DNA of 62,855 bases from JBCCGI01 sp039029355 (GCA_039029355.1 JBCCGI010000047.1:1-62855); one strand, 5' to 3'; positions 17,208-25,811 are shown, counted from the stretch's first letter. Notes: a model not told the origin generated them from the sequence alone. A program made the numbers and translations.

Positions 17208-18182
17208 TTGGCCGCCGCGGAGCAGGTCGCAACCCACGAGCGCTCCGCGCTCGACGAGCTCGCCGGGGTGTGCCGCAGGCTGGCCGACCTTGTGTCGGCC
17301 GTCTCGCGCCGCTCCGACGTGCGCGACCGCCGAGCGAAGATCCTGCTGCTCGTCGCGGCGCGCCGGTGCCCCACCAAGGCCCGGCGCCTGCGGCGCCCCT
17401 GGTACGTCCGCGGCGCCGCCGCGCGCTTCGGCGCCGAGCGCATCGCCGCCGAGTGGGTCGACCGCTTCCGAGAGCCTGCGCCCAGCCTCCGGACCATCCG
17501 GAAGCACCTCGCCGACCTGGAGGCCAACTGCGCGATCGCGCGCGGCCCTGGCGACTGGATGCCCACCGTCCGCGACCGCGCCCATCCCGAGCAGCGGCCG
17601 CGCTACCCCGACACGATCACGCTCCTGGAGACCGACCGGGAGGCCGAGTGGTGGGCCACCGTCGGCGCCGAGCTGCGCAAGCGTCATCCCGACACCCGCC
17701 ACAACCCCGATCGCTGGCGCATGGTGTTCGGCACCTGGCGCCAGCAGCTCGCCGTCGACGAGGAGATCGAGCTCGGGCCGCTGTTCGCCTGGGCGGCGCG
17801 CCAGGAGCCCACCAGCGACTCCCCCACCGAGGCGGCCCAACCCCGCGCGGCCGACGCCGCGGCCACGATCTCAGCCGCCGTGCGCGCCGGCGGGGACACG
17901 TTCGCCCTCCAGGCTGCTCTAGCGGCCGCAGGGGCGCGCCTCGCCGGCCCCAACTCCTTCCGGGCCGGTGGAGACCGTGAGCGCCTGGCGGGCGCTGCGG
18001 CGCTCCTGGCGCTCGCTCTGGCCCGAGAGGACGGCAGCCCCAGGCGTCGCATCCGAAGCCGCGCCGGCTGGCTCTGGCGGGCCTTCCGGTACGCGAGCGA
18101 CGCCGAGATGAACCACGCGCGGCGGTGCGTCGCCGCTGCGCGCCCTTTGGACCCACATCGAGGAGGAACCGCATGCGAGTGA
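17208..18182 (+). CDS. unknown early protein, possible winged helix
   Basis: A 324-aa protein, TTG start at 17208 with GGAGG upstream and only 1 nt after the previous stop. It is Arg/Ala-rich. Residues of about 75-105 (SLRTIRKHLADLEANCAIARG) look like a winged-helix recognition element, a pattern seen in replication initiators and regulators. A Trp-rich segment (WRMVFGTWRQQLAVDEEIELG) follows, then an Ala-rich tail. It is the best candidate for a replication or DNA-binding protein in this phage, but I cannot name a family and no helicase, primase or polymerase gene accompanies it. Confidence 0.6.
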   Translation: MAAAEQVATHERSALDELAGVCRRLADLVSAVSRRSDVRDRRAKILLLVAARRCPTKARRLRRPWYVRGAAARFGAERIAAEWVDRFREPAPSLRTIRKHLADLEANCAIARGPGDWMPTVRDRAHPEQRPRYPDTITLLETDREAEWWATVGAELRKRHPDTRHNPDRWRMVFGTWRQQLAVDEEIELGPLFAWAARQEPTSDSPTEAAQPRAADAAATISAAVRAGGDTFALQAALAAAGARLAGPNSFRAGGDRERLAGAAALLALALAREDGSPRRRIRSRAGWLWRAFRYASDAEMNHARRCVAAARPLDPHRGGTACE

Positions 18183-18454
18183 ACGTGTATGCCGAGGAGA
18201 TCACCGACCGGGTCGAGATCGTCGAGAAGGACACGGAAGATGGCTCGTTCACGGGCGTCCGGCTCTACCTGTACCTGCCAGTGACCGGTGAAGGCGGGCA
18301 GCAGCAACGCGGCCCGTTCCTTCACGGCCCAGGCGACGACGACTCGGCCGCGATCACGTTCTGGGGGAAGCGTGGGCTTCGCGCCGCACTCGTGCGAGCG
18401 CTTGAGCTCCTGGACGAGGCCCACCCCGAGTACGCCGAGGCACGGGAAGGGTAG
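18173..18454 (+). CDS. small unknown phage protein
   Basis: A 93-aa protein from the ATG at 18173 with an AGGAGG site 6 nt upstream. It overlaps the previous gene by 10 nt. Predicted alpha/beta: an N-terminal beta hairpin (MRVNVYAEEITDRVEIVEK), then ITFWGKRGLRAALVRALELL as an amphipathic helix. No family recognised. Confidence 0.6.
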   Translation: MRVNVYAEEITDRVEIVEKDTEDGSFTGVRLYLYLPVTGEGGQQQRGPFLHGPGDDDSAAITFWGKRGLRAALVRALELLDEAHPEYAEAREG

Positions 18455-18465
18455 CGCTGGCCGCC

Positions 18466-18849
18466 ATGGAGCAGCTGTCTCTTGAGGCGGCCCTGGAGGC
18501 GACGCGGCGCGCTCGGCGCGACGATCTGCAGACGAGCAAGGACGCGGCCGGCCGCTCGATCGCGTTCTCGGGCGAACACTACCGGCGCATCCTCGACGCG
18601 CTCCGCGCGCTCGGCGCCGCGGGCGGAACGCTCTACGAGATCGCCGAGGAGTCGGGCATCCACCACGTCGCGGTCGCTCGACGGATGGGCGAGCTGCGGA
18701 GGGCCGGGCTAGTCGAGCGGCCCGGCGACAAGCGCACGACCCCGACGGGGGCGCGCGCCGCGGTCTGGTACATCGCTGCGCAGGAGCCCCGGTGCGCCGC
18801 TTGTCAAGGACGGGGCCACGAGGAGGAGGAGTGCCCGCATGGGGACTGA
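18466..18849 (+). CDS. winged-helix DNA-binding protein with Cys knuckle
   Basis: A 127-aa protein. Residues of about 35-95 form a winged helix of the MarR or helix-turn-helix-24 style: HYRRILDALRAL, TLYEIAEESGIHHVAVARRMGEL (recognition helix) and RAGLVERPGDKRTTP (wing). The C-terminus has CAACQGRGHEEEECPH, a small zinc-knuckle-like cluster. It probably regulates phage early transcription or replication. Overlaps the next gene by 11 nt. Confidence 0.7.
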   Translation: MEQLSLEAALEATRRARRDDLQTSKDAAGRSIAFSGEHYRRILDALRALGAAGGTLYEIAEESGIHHVAVARRMGELRRAGLVERPGDKRTTPTGARAAVWYIAAQEPRCAACQGRGHEEEECPHGD

Positions 18850-19444
18850 CAAGCGACGCGGCAAGGAAGAAGAGCAACGCCAGGAACAAGACTCTGGAGG
18901 GGTCGCTGGCGTTCGAGGCGACGAGGGCAGGGAAAGCGAGACCATCGCCCCCGTCGCGGGCCCGGCTGGGGAAGTTGGTTCCTCTCCGGCCGGGCCCACT
19001 TCAACCACCGACGGCGATGCAGCCGCTGCAACAGCGTGCAGCCTCGCGTCGAGGGCCAGTGCCGCTGTGGCGGAGCTCATCATCCAGACTCCGGATGCAG
19101 CGCTCGAATCCGGCCCACTCGTGGGTTGGATCTTCTCGGCGCAAGCCGCGATCTCGGCTCTGGAGGCCGCGCTCGTCGCCGAACGCCGCAAGGTCGTCGC
19201 GATGCTGTGGGGCGACGAGGTCGACGTCGAGCTCGACGACGGGCACCCGGCCTACCGCGCGATCATGCGCGAGCGGCGCGACGCTCTGGAGCGCGCGGTG
19301 GACCGCCTTCGAGAGCCCGGCGGTTGGACGATCCACGTCGGCTCCGGGAACCTCGTCAAGGACATCGACGGTCCGTGGCTCCTCAACTCGACGGCCGCCG
19401 ATCGCGTGCTCGAGCTGGTGAGAGAGGAGGAGGCGCGTGGCTAA
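18839..19444 (+). CDS. unknown phage protein
   Basis: A 201-aa protein with a charged, low-complexity N-terminus (about residues 1-60, Glu/Gln/Gly-rich) and a helical middle. The C-terminal domain contains WGDEVDVELDDGHPAYRAIMRERRDALERAVDRLRE. No recognised family. It overlaps its neighbours on both sides (11 and 8 nt), so it belongs to the same operon. Confidence 0.55.
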   Translation: MGTDKRRGKEEEQRQEQDSGGVAGVRGDEGRESETIAPVAGPAGEVGSSPAGPTSTTDGDAAAATACSLASRASAAVAELIIQTPDAALESGPLVGWIFSAQAAISALEAALVAERRKVVAMLWGDEVDVELDDGHPAYRAIMRERRDALERAVDRLREPGGWTIHVGSGNLVKDIDGPWLLNSTAADRVLELVREEEARG

Positions 19445-19778
19445 GCTCATCGTGCAGAACGGCTACTTCCGCCTCGTGAGGACTCGACCGCGACGGCGGT
19501 CGCAACAGGCCCGCTACTTGACCGAGTTCCGGCTCTCGGACTCGCTTGGTGGCGCGCGCTGGGAGGTGCAGGAGGGCGGCGACGGCCGCAAGCTGGAGTG
19601 GGGCTACGGGGCCCACGAGCACGCGCCTACCGGCTTCCGCACGCTCATGCAGATGGTCGGCGCCATCGAGGCGTTGGAGCGCCGCAGGGCCGCAGCGCAG
19701 CGCAGGGCGGAACAGTGGAAGGCCACGGCCCACGACGCTTGGGCGGCGGCGAAGGCGGCTCGGGAGGAAGCGGGATAG
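19437..19778 (+). CDS. small unknown phage protein
   Basis: A 113-aa protein, GTG start at 19437 with a purine-rich GGAGGAGG site upstream, overlapping the previous gene by 8 nt. N-terminal beta strands (KLIVQNGYFRLVRTR, LTEFRLSDSLGG) lead to a C-terminal Ala/Arg-rich helix of about 40 residues that may form a coiled coil. Function unknown. Confidence 0.55.
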   Translation: MAKLIVQNGYFRLVRTRPRRRSQQARYLTEFRLSDSLGGARWEVQEGGDGRKLEWGYGAHEHAPTGFRTLMQMVGAIEALERRRAAAQRRAEQWKATAHDAWAAAKAAREEAG

Positions 19779-20147
19779 GTGAGCGCCAAGCATGCGGGCG
19801 GGCGCAAAGCTCCGAACTACGTCCAACCACCACTCTTTGCAGAAGGAGCCGGCGACATGCCGACCAAGACCACCAAGAAGAACGAGCCCGATCCGCAGGC
19901 GGCTGCGGAAGAGCCGGACGAGCCCGAGGACGGCTTCAAGCCCGAGCGTGGCGGAAGCTGCGCCTACACCTACCTCCGCAACGGGCCGCGCATCATGACG
20001 TGCGAGGCCGAGATCGTGGCCGTGCGCAAGGACGGCAACCTCGACCTGCGCGTCTCGATCCCAGGCGGTCGCGAGGGCCAGAGCCTCGTCGACGTCCCCC
20101 GCGACGAGTCCAGAAGCCGCGGCCGCACCTGGAGCGCGCCGCGGTGA
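19779..20147 (+). CDS. small unknown phage protein, start uncertain
   Basis: 122 aa if started at the GTG at 19779, abutting the previous stop, or 96 aa from the ATG at 19857, which has AAGGAG 9 nt upstream. The shorter form begins with a Lys/Glu-rich disordered stretch; a compact beta domain follows (CAYTYLRNGPRIMTCEAEIVAV, LDLRVSIPG). No family recognised. Ends in a GTGA overlap with the next gene. Confidence 0.5.
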   Translation: MSAKHAGGRKAPNYVQPPLFAEGAGDMPTKTTKKNEPDPQAAAEEPDEPEDGFKPERGGSCAYTYLRNGPRIMTCEAEIVAVRKDGNLDLRVSIPGGREGQSLVDVPRDESRSRGRTWSAPR

Positions 20148-20779
20148 CCAACCTCCGCCTTTCGGCGGGCAGCAACGCCCACGAGCTCGCCAAGCAGTTT
20201 GGCGAGCTCGCGGAGCGTCAGCTCCCCTTCGCCACCGCGGCCGCGCTCACCGACACGGCCCAGGCGGGTCGCGACAAGCTGCGCGACACGCTCGACCAGC
20301 ACTTCCGGGTGCGGGCGCGGCGGAGGCTGGAGCGAGGGATCACGATCCAGCGAGCCGAGAAGCGCGACTGGCCGCGTCCGTTCGCGGTCATCGGCACGCG
20401 CGACGAGTTCATGGCGCTGCACGTCACCGGGGGCGTCAAGCGCCCCCAGCGAGGCGCGAGCAGGCTCGCCATCCCTGCGAAGTGGATCAAGCGCACCACG
20501 ACCGGCCGCATCCCCAAGCGGTGGAAGCCGCGCCAGGTGCGCGACCGGAAGAGCGCGTTCGTCACCGACGACGCGATCAAGCACCGGCCCGGGAAGCGCG
20601 CGCGTGTGCAGCTGCAGACCGTGCACCTGCTCCGCAAGCGAGCGCGGATCGAGCCGACGTGGCCCTTCGTGGCGATCGTCGAGCGGGAGGCGCGCACCGT
20701 CTTTCCCAAGCGCATGGTGCGGCGGCTGCGGTTGGCCGTCATCACCGCCAAGAACAGGCACCCGAGCAGGAGGCGCTAG
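20144..20779 (+). CDS. minor tail protein Z-like protein
   Basis: A 211-aa basic protein. The pattern LPFATAAALTDTAQAGRDKLRDTL, a loop with RARRRLERGITIQRA, and VIGTRDEFMALHVTGGVKRP resembles the prophage minor tail protein Z family. Members start with an LPFAxxxALN helix and carry a conserved aromatic or acidic EFM motif before a Gly-Gly-x-K-R-P segment. Z-type proteins complete the tail at its joining end. Its position in the early cluster, 3 kb before the terminase genes and apart from other tail genes, is unusual. GTG start coupled to the preceding gene. Confidence 0.5.
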   Translation: MTNLRLSAGSNAHELAKQFGELAERQLPFATAAALTDTAQAGRDKLRDTLDQHFRVRARRRLERGITIQRAEKRDWPRPFAVIGTRDEFMALHVTGGVKRPQRGASRLAIPAKWIKRTTTGRIPKRWKPRQVRDRKSAFVTDDAIKHRPGKRARVQLQTVHLLRKRARIEPTWPFVAIVEREARTVFPKRMVRRLRLAVITAKNRHPSRRR

Positions 20780-20785
20780 ACCCCG

Positions 20786-21103
20786 ATGGAGCAGCCGTCG
20801 GACGTGACCCTGACCAAGAGGACGCGCGTCGAGCTCGGGCTCGTCGTTGCATGCCTTGTCGCGCTGGTCGCGATTGGCTCGGCCAACGCCGTGAGCGTGT
20901 TGGAGATTCACGCGATCTCAGACACCGTCGACGCGCTCGGCGAAGGGCAAGCGAGCATCGTCGTCGAGCAGGCGCGCATGGGCGAGCGGCAGCTTGCGAT
21001 TGCCGAGGACGTGCGCGAGCTGAAGGAGTCGCGAGATACCAAGGAGCTGCAGCGCCGCCTCGCCGAGCTGGAAGCGAGGGTCGGTGCACTCGAAAGACCT
21101 TAG
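20786..21103 (+). CDS. single-span membrane protein with coiled coil
   Basis: A 105-aa protein with one transmembrane helix at about residues 17-37 (LGLVVACLVALVAIGSANAVS). A heptad-rich coiled coil follows over residues 60-103 (ELKESRDTKELQRRLAELEARV). Topology and size recall phage spanin or holin-associated proteins as well as structural membrane anchors. Together with 21130-21468 it forms a pair of small membrane genes in the early region. Function not established. Confidence 0.6.
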   Translation: MEQPSDVTLTKRTRVELGLVVACLVALVAIGSANAVSVLEIHAISDTVDALGEGQASIVVEQARMGERQLAIAEDVRELKESRDTKELQRRLAELEARVGALERP

Positions 21104-21129
21104 AGCCACACCCCCATCGACCTTGTCCC

Positions 21130-21468
21130 TTGCCGAACCCATCCAAGGCGCTGCTGCTCGTCGGCGCCGTCCTCATCGCCCTGGGGATCTTGACCCACAT
21201 GCAGCTTCGTGAGCTGCGCCACCAACTGACCAAGCCAACGAAGGAGACCAGCGCCATGGACGGCACTCCTCACCACCCCGACCTGCTCAGCCGCACCAAG
21301 CTCACCGCAACCATCGAGTGCGGAGAAGACACGGTCGAGGTCTGCACGACCTGCGGCGTCGCCTACCCCGAGGACGGCGGGCAGCTGTTCGACGAGTCGC
21401 CCGCAGAATGCAAGGCCAGGCACAAGGCCAAGAAGGCGGAGTGGGAGAAGCTCTGCCGGGAGGGCTAG
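21130..21468 (+). CDS. small membrane protein with C-terminal Cys motif, start uncertain
   Basis: From a TTG at 21130 the product is 112 aa with one membrane helix (ALLLVGAVLIALGIL) followed by the charged segment MQLRELRHQLTKP and a small domain with CTTCGVAYP. An alternative start is the ATG at 21256, which has AAGGAG upstream and gives a 70-aa soluble protein. The strongly hydrophobic segment in frame argues for the longer form. Possible lysis or envelope role; no family recognised. Confidence 0.5.
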   Translation: MPNPSKALLLVGAVLIALGILTHMQLRELRHQLTKPTKETSAMDGTPHHPDLLSRTKLTATIECGEDTVEVCTTCGVAYPEDGGQLFDESPAECKARHKAKKAEWEKLCREG

Positions 21469-21469
21469 G

Positions 21470-21760
21470 GTGCGCGCCTCAGTCTGGGAGCGCGCAGTCG
21501 AAGCGGTCATGCGCGACCGACTGCGACAGTATCCCGAGGATCACATCCAGCAGGCCGCTTCCTTGGCGATCGAGAGCCCCGACATGTACGACGTCGACGC
21601 GGACGTGCGGCCGATGCTCGACTTTCTGGCTCGCGAGGGACGGCGCCTTCTTGCGCGCGGGGAGTCCATCGAGTTCGCCGAGCACCCGGCGCCTCAGGTC
21701 GTCGAGTGCGCGCACTTGCGCGAGCTGGTCGAGGAGTGTGAGAGGGAGGCAGAGGGTTGA
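21470..21760 (+). CDS. small unknown phage protein
   Basis: A 96-aa acidic protein, GTG start one base after the previous stop. Predicted all-helical, with AVEAVMRDRLRQYPEDHIQ and a C-terminal Glu-rich helix (HLRELVEECEREAEG). No recognised family. Its stop overlaps the next TTG start. Confidence 0.55.
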   Translation: MRASVWERAVEAVMRDRLRQYPEDHIQQAASLAIESPDMYDVDADVRPMLDFLAREGRRLLARGESIEFAEHPAPQVVECAHLRELVEECEREAEG

Positions 21761-22023
21761 GCGTCGAGAGTCTGAACCGCCGTCAACTCCTAGCCCGTGC
21801 CCTGGCCTCGGGCCTCATCGCGGCAGGCATTCGGCTCGGTCTTACGCCGAGCCCACGCACCTACCGGGCTGCCGCCACGCATCGGGGCATGACGATCCCG
21901 GAGTGGGCGGAAGCGCGGCGACTAGGGGCGGCGCTGGCTGCCGATGCCGACGCTGCCGTCCTCGCCGCCATGGCTGAGGGCGTGGGTAAGGGTCCTTCCC
22001 GGGCGCCCCTTTTCCGCGGGTGA
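21757..22023 (+). CDS. small phage protein with twin-arginine-like N-terminus
   Basis: An 88-aa protein from a TTG at 21757. The N-terminus reads NRRQLLARALASGLIAAGIRL, which resembles a twin-arginine (Tat) signal: two arginines followed by a moderately hydrophobic stretch. The mature part would be only about 50 residues. It may instead be an amphipathic helix. Function unknown; an exported early phage peptide would be unusual. Confidence 0.5.
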   Translation: MSVESLNRRQLLARALASGLIAAGIRLGLTPSPRTYRAAATHRGMTIPEWAEARRLGAALAADADAAVLAAMAEGVGKGPSRAPLFRG

Positions 22024-22496
22024 CGCCGACCGCACAAAACGAGGACTTAGCAATGCTGGAAACCGGGTTGTCACGTTGGGAGCTTGAAGTCGCGAGGGCG
22101 CGCCGCTTGGCCCTTGCGCCCCCGCGGCCGCGCAGCGTCGGGGCGATCTTCTGCCTCGTTACCAAGGGCGGCGAGAAAGCCAGCGAGGCAAGCCTGGCGC
22201 GGGTCGCGTTCACGAGGATTTGCGTCGAGGAGGACCGTTTCGAGGCGGATCTCGTGCAGCCGTCCGGGCCATGCGTGCTTGAGCTGTTGCGCGACGTGCC
22301 GGATCTCGCGCAGCTCCGGTGCTGGCTCCAGATTCGCGTTCGCGAGGACCCGCTGCTCGACTTCCTCTGCGGCTGGGTGCTGCTCGATCGAGACCCGAAA
22401 GCGGGCGCCAAGACGGGCGAGGCGATCGAGGTCGCACTCGCTGGCTTCCTCGCGCAGGACGGGCGAACGGCGTTCCCCGTGGGGCTGCCGTCGTGA
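22020..22496 (+). CDS. unknown phage protein
   Basis: A 158-aa protein, GTG start overlapping the previous stop. The central part SVGAIFCLVTKGGEKASEASLARVAF and FEADLVQPSGPCVLELLRDV suggests an alpha/beta fold. No family recognised. Followed by a GTGA overlap. Confidence 0.5.
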   Translation: MTPTAQNEDLAMLETGLSRWELEVARARRLALAPPRPRSVGAIFCLVTKGGEKASEASLARVAFTRICVEEDRFEADLVQPSGPCVLELLRDVPDLAQLRCWLQIRVREDPLLDFLCGWVLLDRDPKAGAKTGEAIEVALAGFLAQDGRTAFPVGLPS

Positions 22497-22720
22497 GCTT
22501 GCGTAGCCGCCGAGTTTGGAGGCGCCGACACCCGTGGAAGGAGCACGAGCGGGCCCGCCTCGGGATGCTCGCCGCGCGAGGCGTGTCTGTTCGCCGCATC
22601 GCTCTGGTCATGGGGCGCAGCGAGCCGTCGATTCAGTACGGGCTGCGCAGCTACTACGACGGCCCGGCGCCGCCAAGCGGCCGCGACGACCAGCCGTGCC
22701 AAAGGAGGAGATCGCTGTGA
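22493..22720 (+). CDS. small helix-turn-helix protein (GcrA/resolvase-like)
   Basis: A 75-aa basic protein. KEHERARLGMLAARGVSVRRIALVMGRSEPSIQYGLRS (in two parts, about residues 18-55) is a typical trihelical helix-turn-helix of the GcrA or resolvase DNA-binding type, with a tryptophan start (VWRRRHPWKEHE). It may regulate phage transcription. GTG start coupled to the preceding gene. Confidence 0.65.
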   Translation: MSLRSRRVWRRRHPWKEHERARLGMLAARGVSVRRIALVMGRSEPSIQYGLRSYYDGPAPPSGRDDQPCQRRRSL

Positions 22721-22932
22721 GCACGCTCGACAAGCTGCGCGCGGCTCTGGTTCGGCTCGGCCGCCTCGACCTCGCCGCCGACGTCCCGCCCGCGGAGCGT
22801 CAACGCCTGTTCGTTGAGCTCGCGTACGAAACGCCGGCCGGAGCCGGGTGTGTCAGCCTCGTCGAGGTCGACCTGCAAGCCTGGCTCGCCCGCGTCGAAC
22901 GCGAGCTCGCGAGGGAGGGCTTCAGGGCATGA
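22717..22932 (+). CDS. small unknown phage protein
   Basis: A 71-aa protein, GTG at 22717 with AAAGGAGGAG 7 nt upstream. Helical, with LDKLRAALVRLGRLDLAADV and a Leu/Val-rich C-terminal half ending in LARVERELAREGFRA. No family. Its end overlaps the next ATG. Confidence 0.5.
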   Translation: MSTLDKLRAALVRLGRLDLAADVPPAERQRLFVELAYETPAGAGCVSLVEVDLQAWLARVERELAREGFRA

Positions 22933-23171
22933 GCGAGCGCCACTCGGAATCCATGGAGCAGCTGAAGCGCGAGCTCGGGCCCCGCTTCAACGCCCTTGCC
23001 TTGGAGTGCTCGCCAGAGCAGCGCGCCGAGGCCAACCGGATTCTGGGGCGGATGGCACCGCGCTGCACCTGCACTCCGCAGTACCTGGTTGTCGGCGAGA
23101 CGCACGCCGAGGGTTGCGACGTGACGGCCTCTCGTCGGGCCGCGATTCGGGAGGCGCGTGGCCAAGCGTAA
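22929..23171 (+). CDS. small phage protein with Cys cluster
   Basis: An 80-aa protein, ATG overlapping the previous stop. MEQLKRELGPRFNALALECS is helical; the centre holds APRCTCTPQYLV and HAEGCDVTAS, a possible small metal site (three Cys, one His). Such genes often sit directly before the small terminase gene. It overlaps that gene by 14 nt. Confidence 0.5.
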   Translation: MSERHSESMEQLKRELGPRFNALALECSPEQRAEANRILGRMAPRCTCTPQYLVVGETHAEGCDVTASRRAAIREARGQA

Positions 23172-23805
23172 GGCCAAGGGCAAGCCCGAGCGGCTCGGCC
23201 TCCGCGCCTACGCTCGCCACCGCGGCGTCTCTCTCCCCGCGGTACAGAAGGCGATCAGCACCGGGCGGCTCTCGGACTCGATCACGCGCGGCGGTCCGAG
23301 CAAGGGCTACCCCAACGGTCGCGTTTTCATCGACCCCGAAGTGGCCGACCGCGAGTGGGACGAGAACACCGACCCCGCGCAGCAGCGCAGCAAGCACCGC
23401 AAGGCGAAACCGAAGCGCGAGGAGCCGAACCTCTTCAGCGAAGGCGACCCGCTCCCCGAGGGCCAGGGCGACGGACCGAGGCCTCCGAAGCTCGCGGAGG
23501 TGCAGGCGGAGCGGACCAAGTATCAGGCGAAGATCGCCCAACTCGACTGGCGCGAGCGGGTTGGCGAGCTCGGCGACGTCGATCGCATGCGGCGGCACGC
23601 CTTCAAGATCGCGCACGCGGTGCGGCAAGCGATCGACCAGGTCGCCGACCGGCTGGCGGCCAAGGTCGCCGCGGAATCGGAGGTCGAGGCCTGCCGTCTC
23701 CTCCTGCAGGGCGCGCACGACAAGGCGCTGGCCGCACTCGCGGAGGCCGTTCCGAAGATGGAGGTCGACGAGGCGGATGGCCGCGACGATCCAGCATCCG
23801 GATAG
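23158..23805 (+). CDS. terminase small subunit
   Basis: A 215-aa DNA-packaging protein that recognises phage DNA and loads it on the large terminase. LRAYARHRGVSLPAVQKAISTGRL (about residues 15-38, in two pieces) is an excisionase/Nu1-like helix-turn-helix. The C-terminal region contains the family pattern LDWRERVGELGDVDRMRRHAF then KIAHAVRQAIDQVADRLAAKV, typical of small terminases paired with GpA-type large subunits. GTG start; overlaps the large subunit gene by 29 nt. Confidence 0.85.
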   Translation: MAKRKAKGKPERLGLRAYARHRGVSLPAVQKAISTGRLSDSITRGGPSKGYPNGRVFIDPEVADREWDENTDPAQQRSKHRKAKPKREEPNLFSEGDPLPEGQGDGPRPPKLAEVQAERTKYQAKIAQLDWRERVGELGDVDRMRRHAFKIAHAVRQAIDQVADRLAAKVAAESEVEACRLLLQGAHDKALAALAEAVPKMEVDEADGRDDPASG

Positions 23806-25753
23806 CGCCGCCGTCTACGCCGAGGCCTTCGCGGCCGGCCTTCGCCCCCCGCCCCGCCTCACGGTGTCGGAGTGGGCGGACGAGCACCGCATGCTCCAGG
23901 GGAAGAACGCCGCCGAGCCCGGCCCCTTCCGGACCGACCGCGTGCCCTACACGCGAGAGATCGCGGACGCTCTCTCGCGCGACTCGCGCGTGAGGAAGGT
24001 CGTGGTCATGAAGGGGGCGCAGCTCGGCCTCACCGAGGTCGGCAACAACTGGATCGGCTACACGATCGGGCACGCGCCCTGCCCCATGCTCATGGTCATG
24101 CCGACGAAGCAGCTCGCCGAGCGCACGTCGAAGCAGCGACTCGATCCCATGATCGAGTCGACACCAGAGCTCGCCCAGGTCGTGCGCGACCGCAAGGGGC
24201 GAGGGGCCGGGAACACCATGCTGGTGAAGGACTACGACGGGGGCATTCTCGTGCTCGTCGGAGCCAACTCCCCCGCCGACCTGCGCTCGACGCCGGCGCG
24301 CAACGTGTTCGGCGACGAGCTCGACATCTGGCCCGGCGAGGTCGGATCCTCCGGCGACCCGGTGAAGCTCGCGGAGCGCGCCCAGCGCACCTTCGCGACG
24401 TCGGGCGCGAAGACGTTCCTCGTGTCGACGCCGGGGGTCGAGGGGCGTAGCCGCATCTCCGACGAGTTCCAGGACTCCGACCGCAGCTACTACCACGTCC
24501 CCTGCCCCGACTGCGGCGAGCTCCAGCGCCTCGTCTGGCGCAACGTCCGGTACGAGCTCGACGACTCCGGCCACGTCGACGAGGAGTCGGTCCGTTACGC
24601 CTGCGAGGAGTGCGGGAGCCTCTGGCCCGAGAGCGCGAAGGAGGCCTTTCTCGCGGAGGGCGTTTGGATCCCCGAGGCGCCGGAGCGGTCCGCGAAGGTG
24701 CGCGGCTTCCACATCTCCTCGCTCTATTCGCCGTACGGGTGGTACTCCTGGGCGGAGGCCGCGCAGCAGTTCGAGGACGGCAAGAGCGACCCCGCCGTGC
24801 TGAAGGTGTTCGTCAACGAGACGCTTGGGGAGACCTGGCGCGATAGGGGCGAGGCTCCGGACTGGGAGAGGCTCTACCGCCAGCGCGAGGAGTACAAGAT
24901 CGGCACCGTTCCGGCCGGCGGGCTCGTGCTCACCGCCGGCGTTGACGTGCAGGCCGACCGGCTCGAGGTCGAGATCGTCGCCTGGGGGCGCCAGCGCGAG
25001 AGCTGGTCGGTCGACTACGTGGTGCTCCCCGGCAAGGTCGAAGAGCAGGAGGTGTGGGATCAGCTCGAGGAGCTTGTGGCCTCGACGTACCCGCACGCCT
25101 CGGGCCTGCGCCTTCCGATCCGCATGATGGCGGTCGACTCGGGGTTCGCGACCCAGACGGTCTACTCGTGGGTCCGCGCGCGGCGCCGCTCGCAGGTGAT
25201 CGCCATCAAGGGGCGGGACAGCTTGCCGGTGCTCGTGAGCGCGCCGACTCCGGTCGACGTGAAGTCGGGCGGCCGCAAGATCAGCCGCGGGCTCAAGCTG
25301 TGGCACGTCGGAAGCGGGCTCGCGAAGGAGGAGCTCTACGGCTGGCTTCGACGCGAGCCGCCGCTCCACCCCGAGCGCGACGGATGGCCGATGGGGTGGT
25401 GCCACTTCCCCCAGTACGCCGAGGGCTACTTCCGCGGGCTCACCGCGGAGGAGATGCACGTCTACGTCAAGCGCGACAAGCACGGTGGGCTCGGGCGCCG
25501 GACGTACGAGTGGACGAAGATCCGCGACCGGAACGAGCCTCTCGACTGCCGGGTGTACGCGCGCGCCGCGGCGTACGTCGTCGGGGTCGACCGTTGGGGC
25601 GAGGCGGAGTGGGACAAGCGCGAGGCCGAGCTCGGCGACGTCGCGCGTCGCGCGGCCGAGCGCGCGAAGAAGGACGTCGAGCGTTCGGCCGAACCCGAGC
25701 CGCAGCGCGAGCGCGGCAGGCTCAACCTGGGGCGCCATCGGCGGCGTCGGTAG
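23777..25753 (+). CDS. terminase large subunit, GpA family
   Basis: Phage packaging ATPase and nuclease, 658 aa, GpA (lambda-like) family. The ATPase domain has a Walker A-like VMKGAQLGLTE (77-87), a Walker B VFGDELD (177-183) and the coupling motif LVSTPG. A zinc-binding insertion with CPDCGELQR and CEECGSLWP follows. The nuclease domain begins near TAGVDVQADRLEVEIVAWG and includes MMAVDSGFATQTVYSW, with acidic residues as expected for metal binding. The length matches the family. Start at the ATG 23777, overlapping the small terminase. Confidence 0.96.
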   Translation: MAATIQHPDSAAVYAEAFAAGLRPPPRLTVSEWADEHRMLQGKNAAEPGPFRTDRVPYTREIADALSRDSRVRKVVVMKGAQLGLTEVGNNWIGYTIGHAPCPMLMVMPTKQLAERTSKQRLDPMIESTPELAQVVRDRKGRGAGNTMLVKDYDGGILVLVGANSPADLRSTPARNVFGDELDIWPGEVGSSGDPVKLAERAQRTFATSGAKTFLVSTPGVEGRSRISDEFQDSDRSYYHVPCPDCGELQRLVWRNVRYELDDSGHVDEESVRYACEECGSLWPESAKEAFLAEGVWIPEAPERSAKVRGFHISSLYSPYGWYSWAEAAQQFEDGKSDPAVLKVFVNETLGETWRDRGEAPDWERLYRQREEYKIGTVPAGGLVLTAGVDVQADRLEVEIVAWGRQRESWSVDYVVLPGKVEEQEVWDQLEELVASTYPHASGLRLPIRMMAVDSGFATQTVYSWVRARRRSQVIAIKGRDSLPVLVSAPTPVDVKSGGRKISRGLKLWHVGSGLAKEELYGWLRREPPLHPERDGWPMGWCHFPQYAEGYFRGLTAEEMHVYVKRDKHGGLGRRTYEWTKIRDRNEPLDCRVYARAAAYVVGVDRWGEAEWDKREAELGDVARRAAERAKKDVERSAEPEPQRERGRLNLGRHRRRR

Positions 25754-25811
25754 TGACCTGTGGGGTGCCCTGGTGATCTCCTGGGGCGTGTCGGGGGCTG
25801 TGGTGAGCCGT

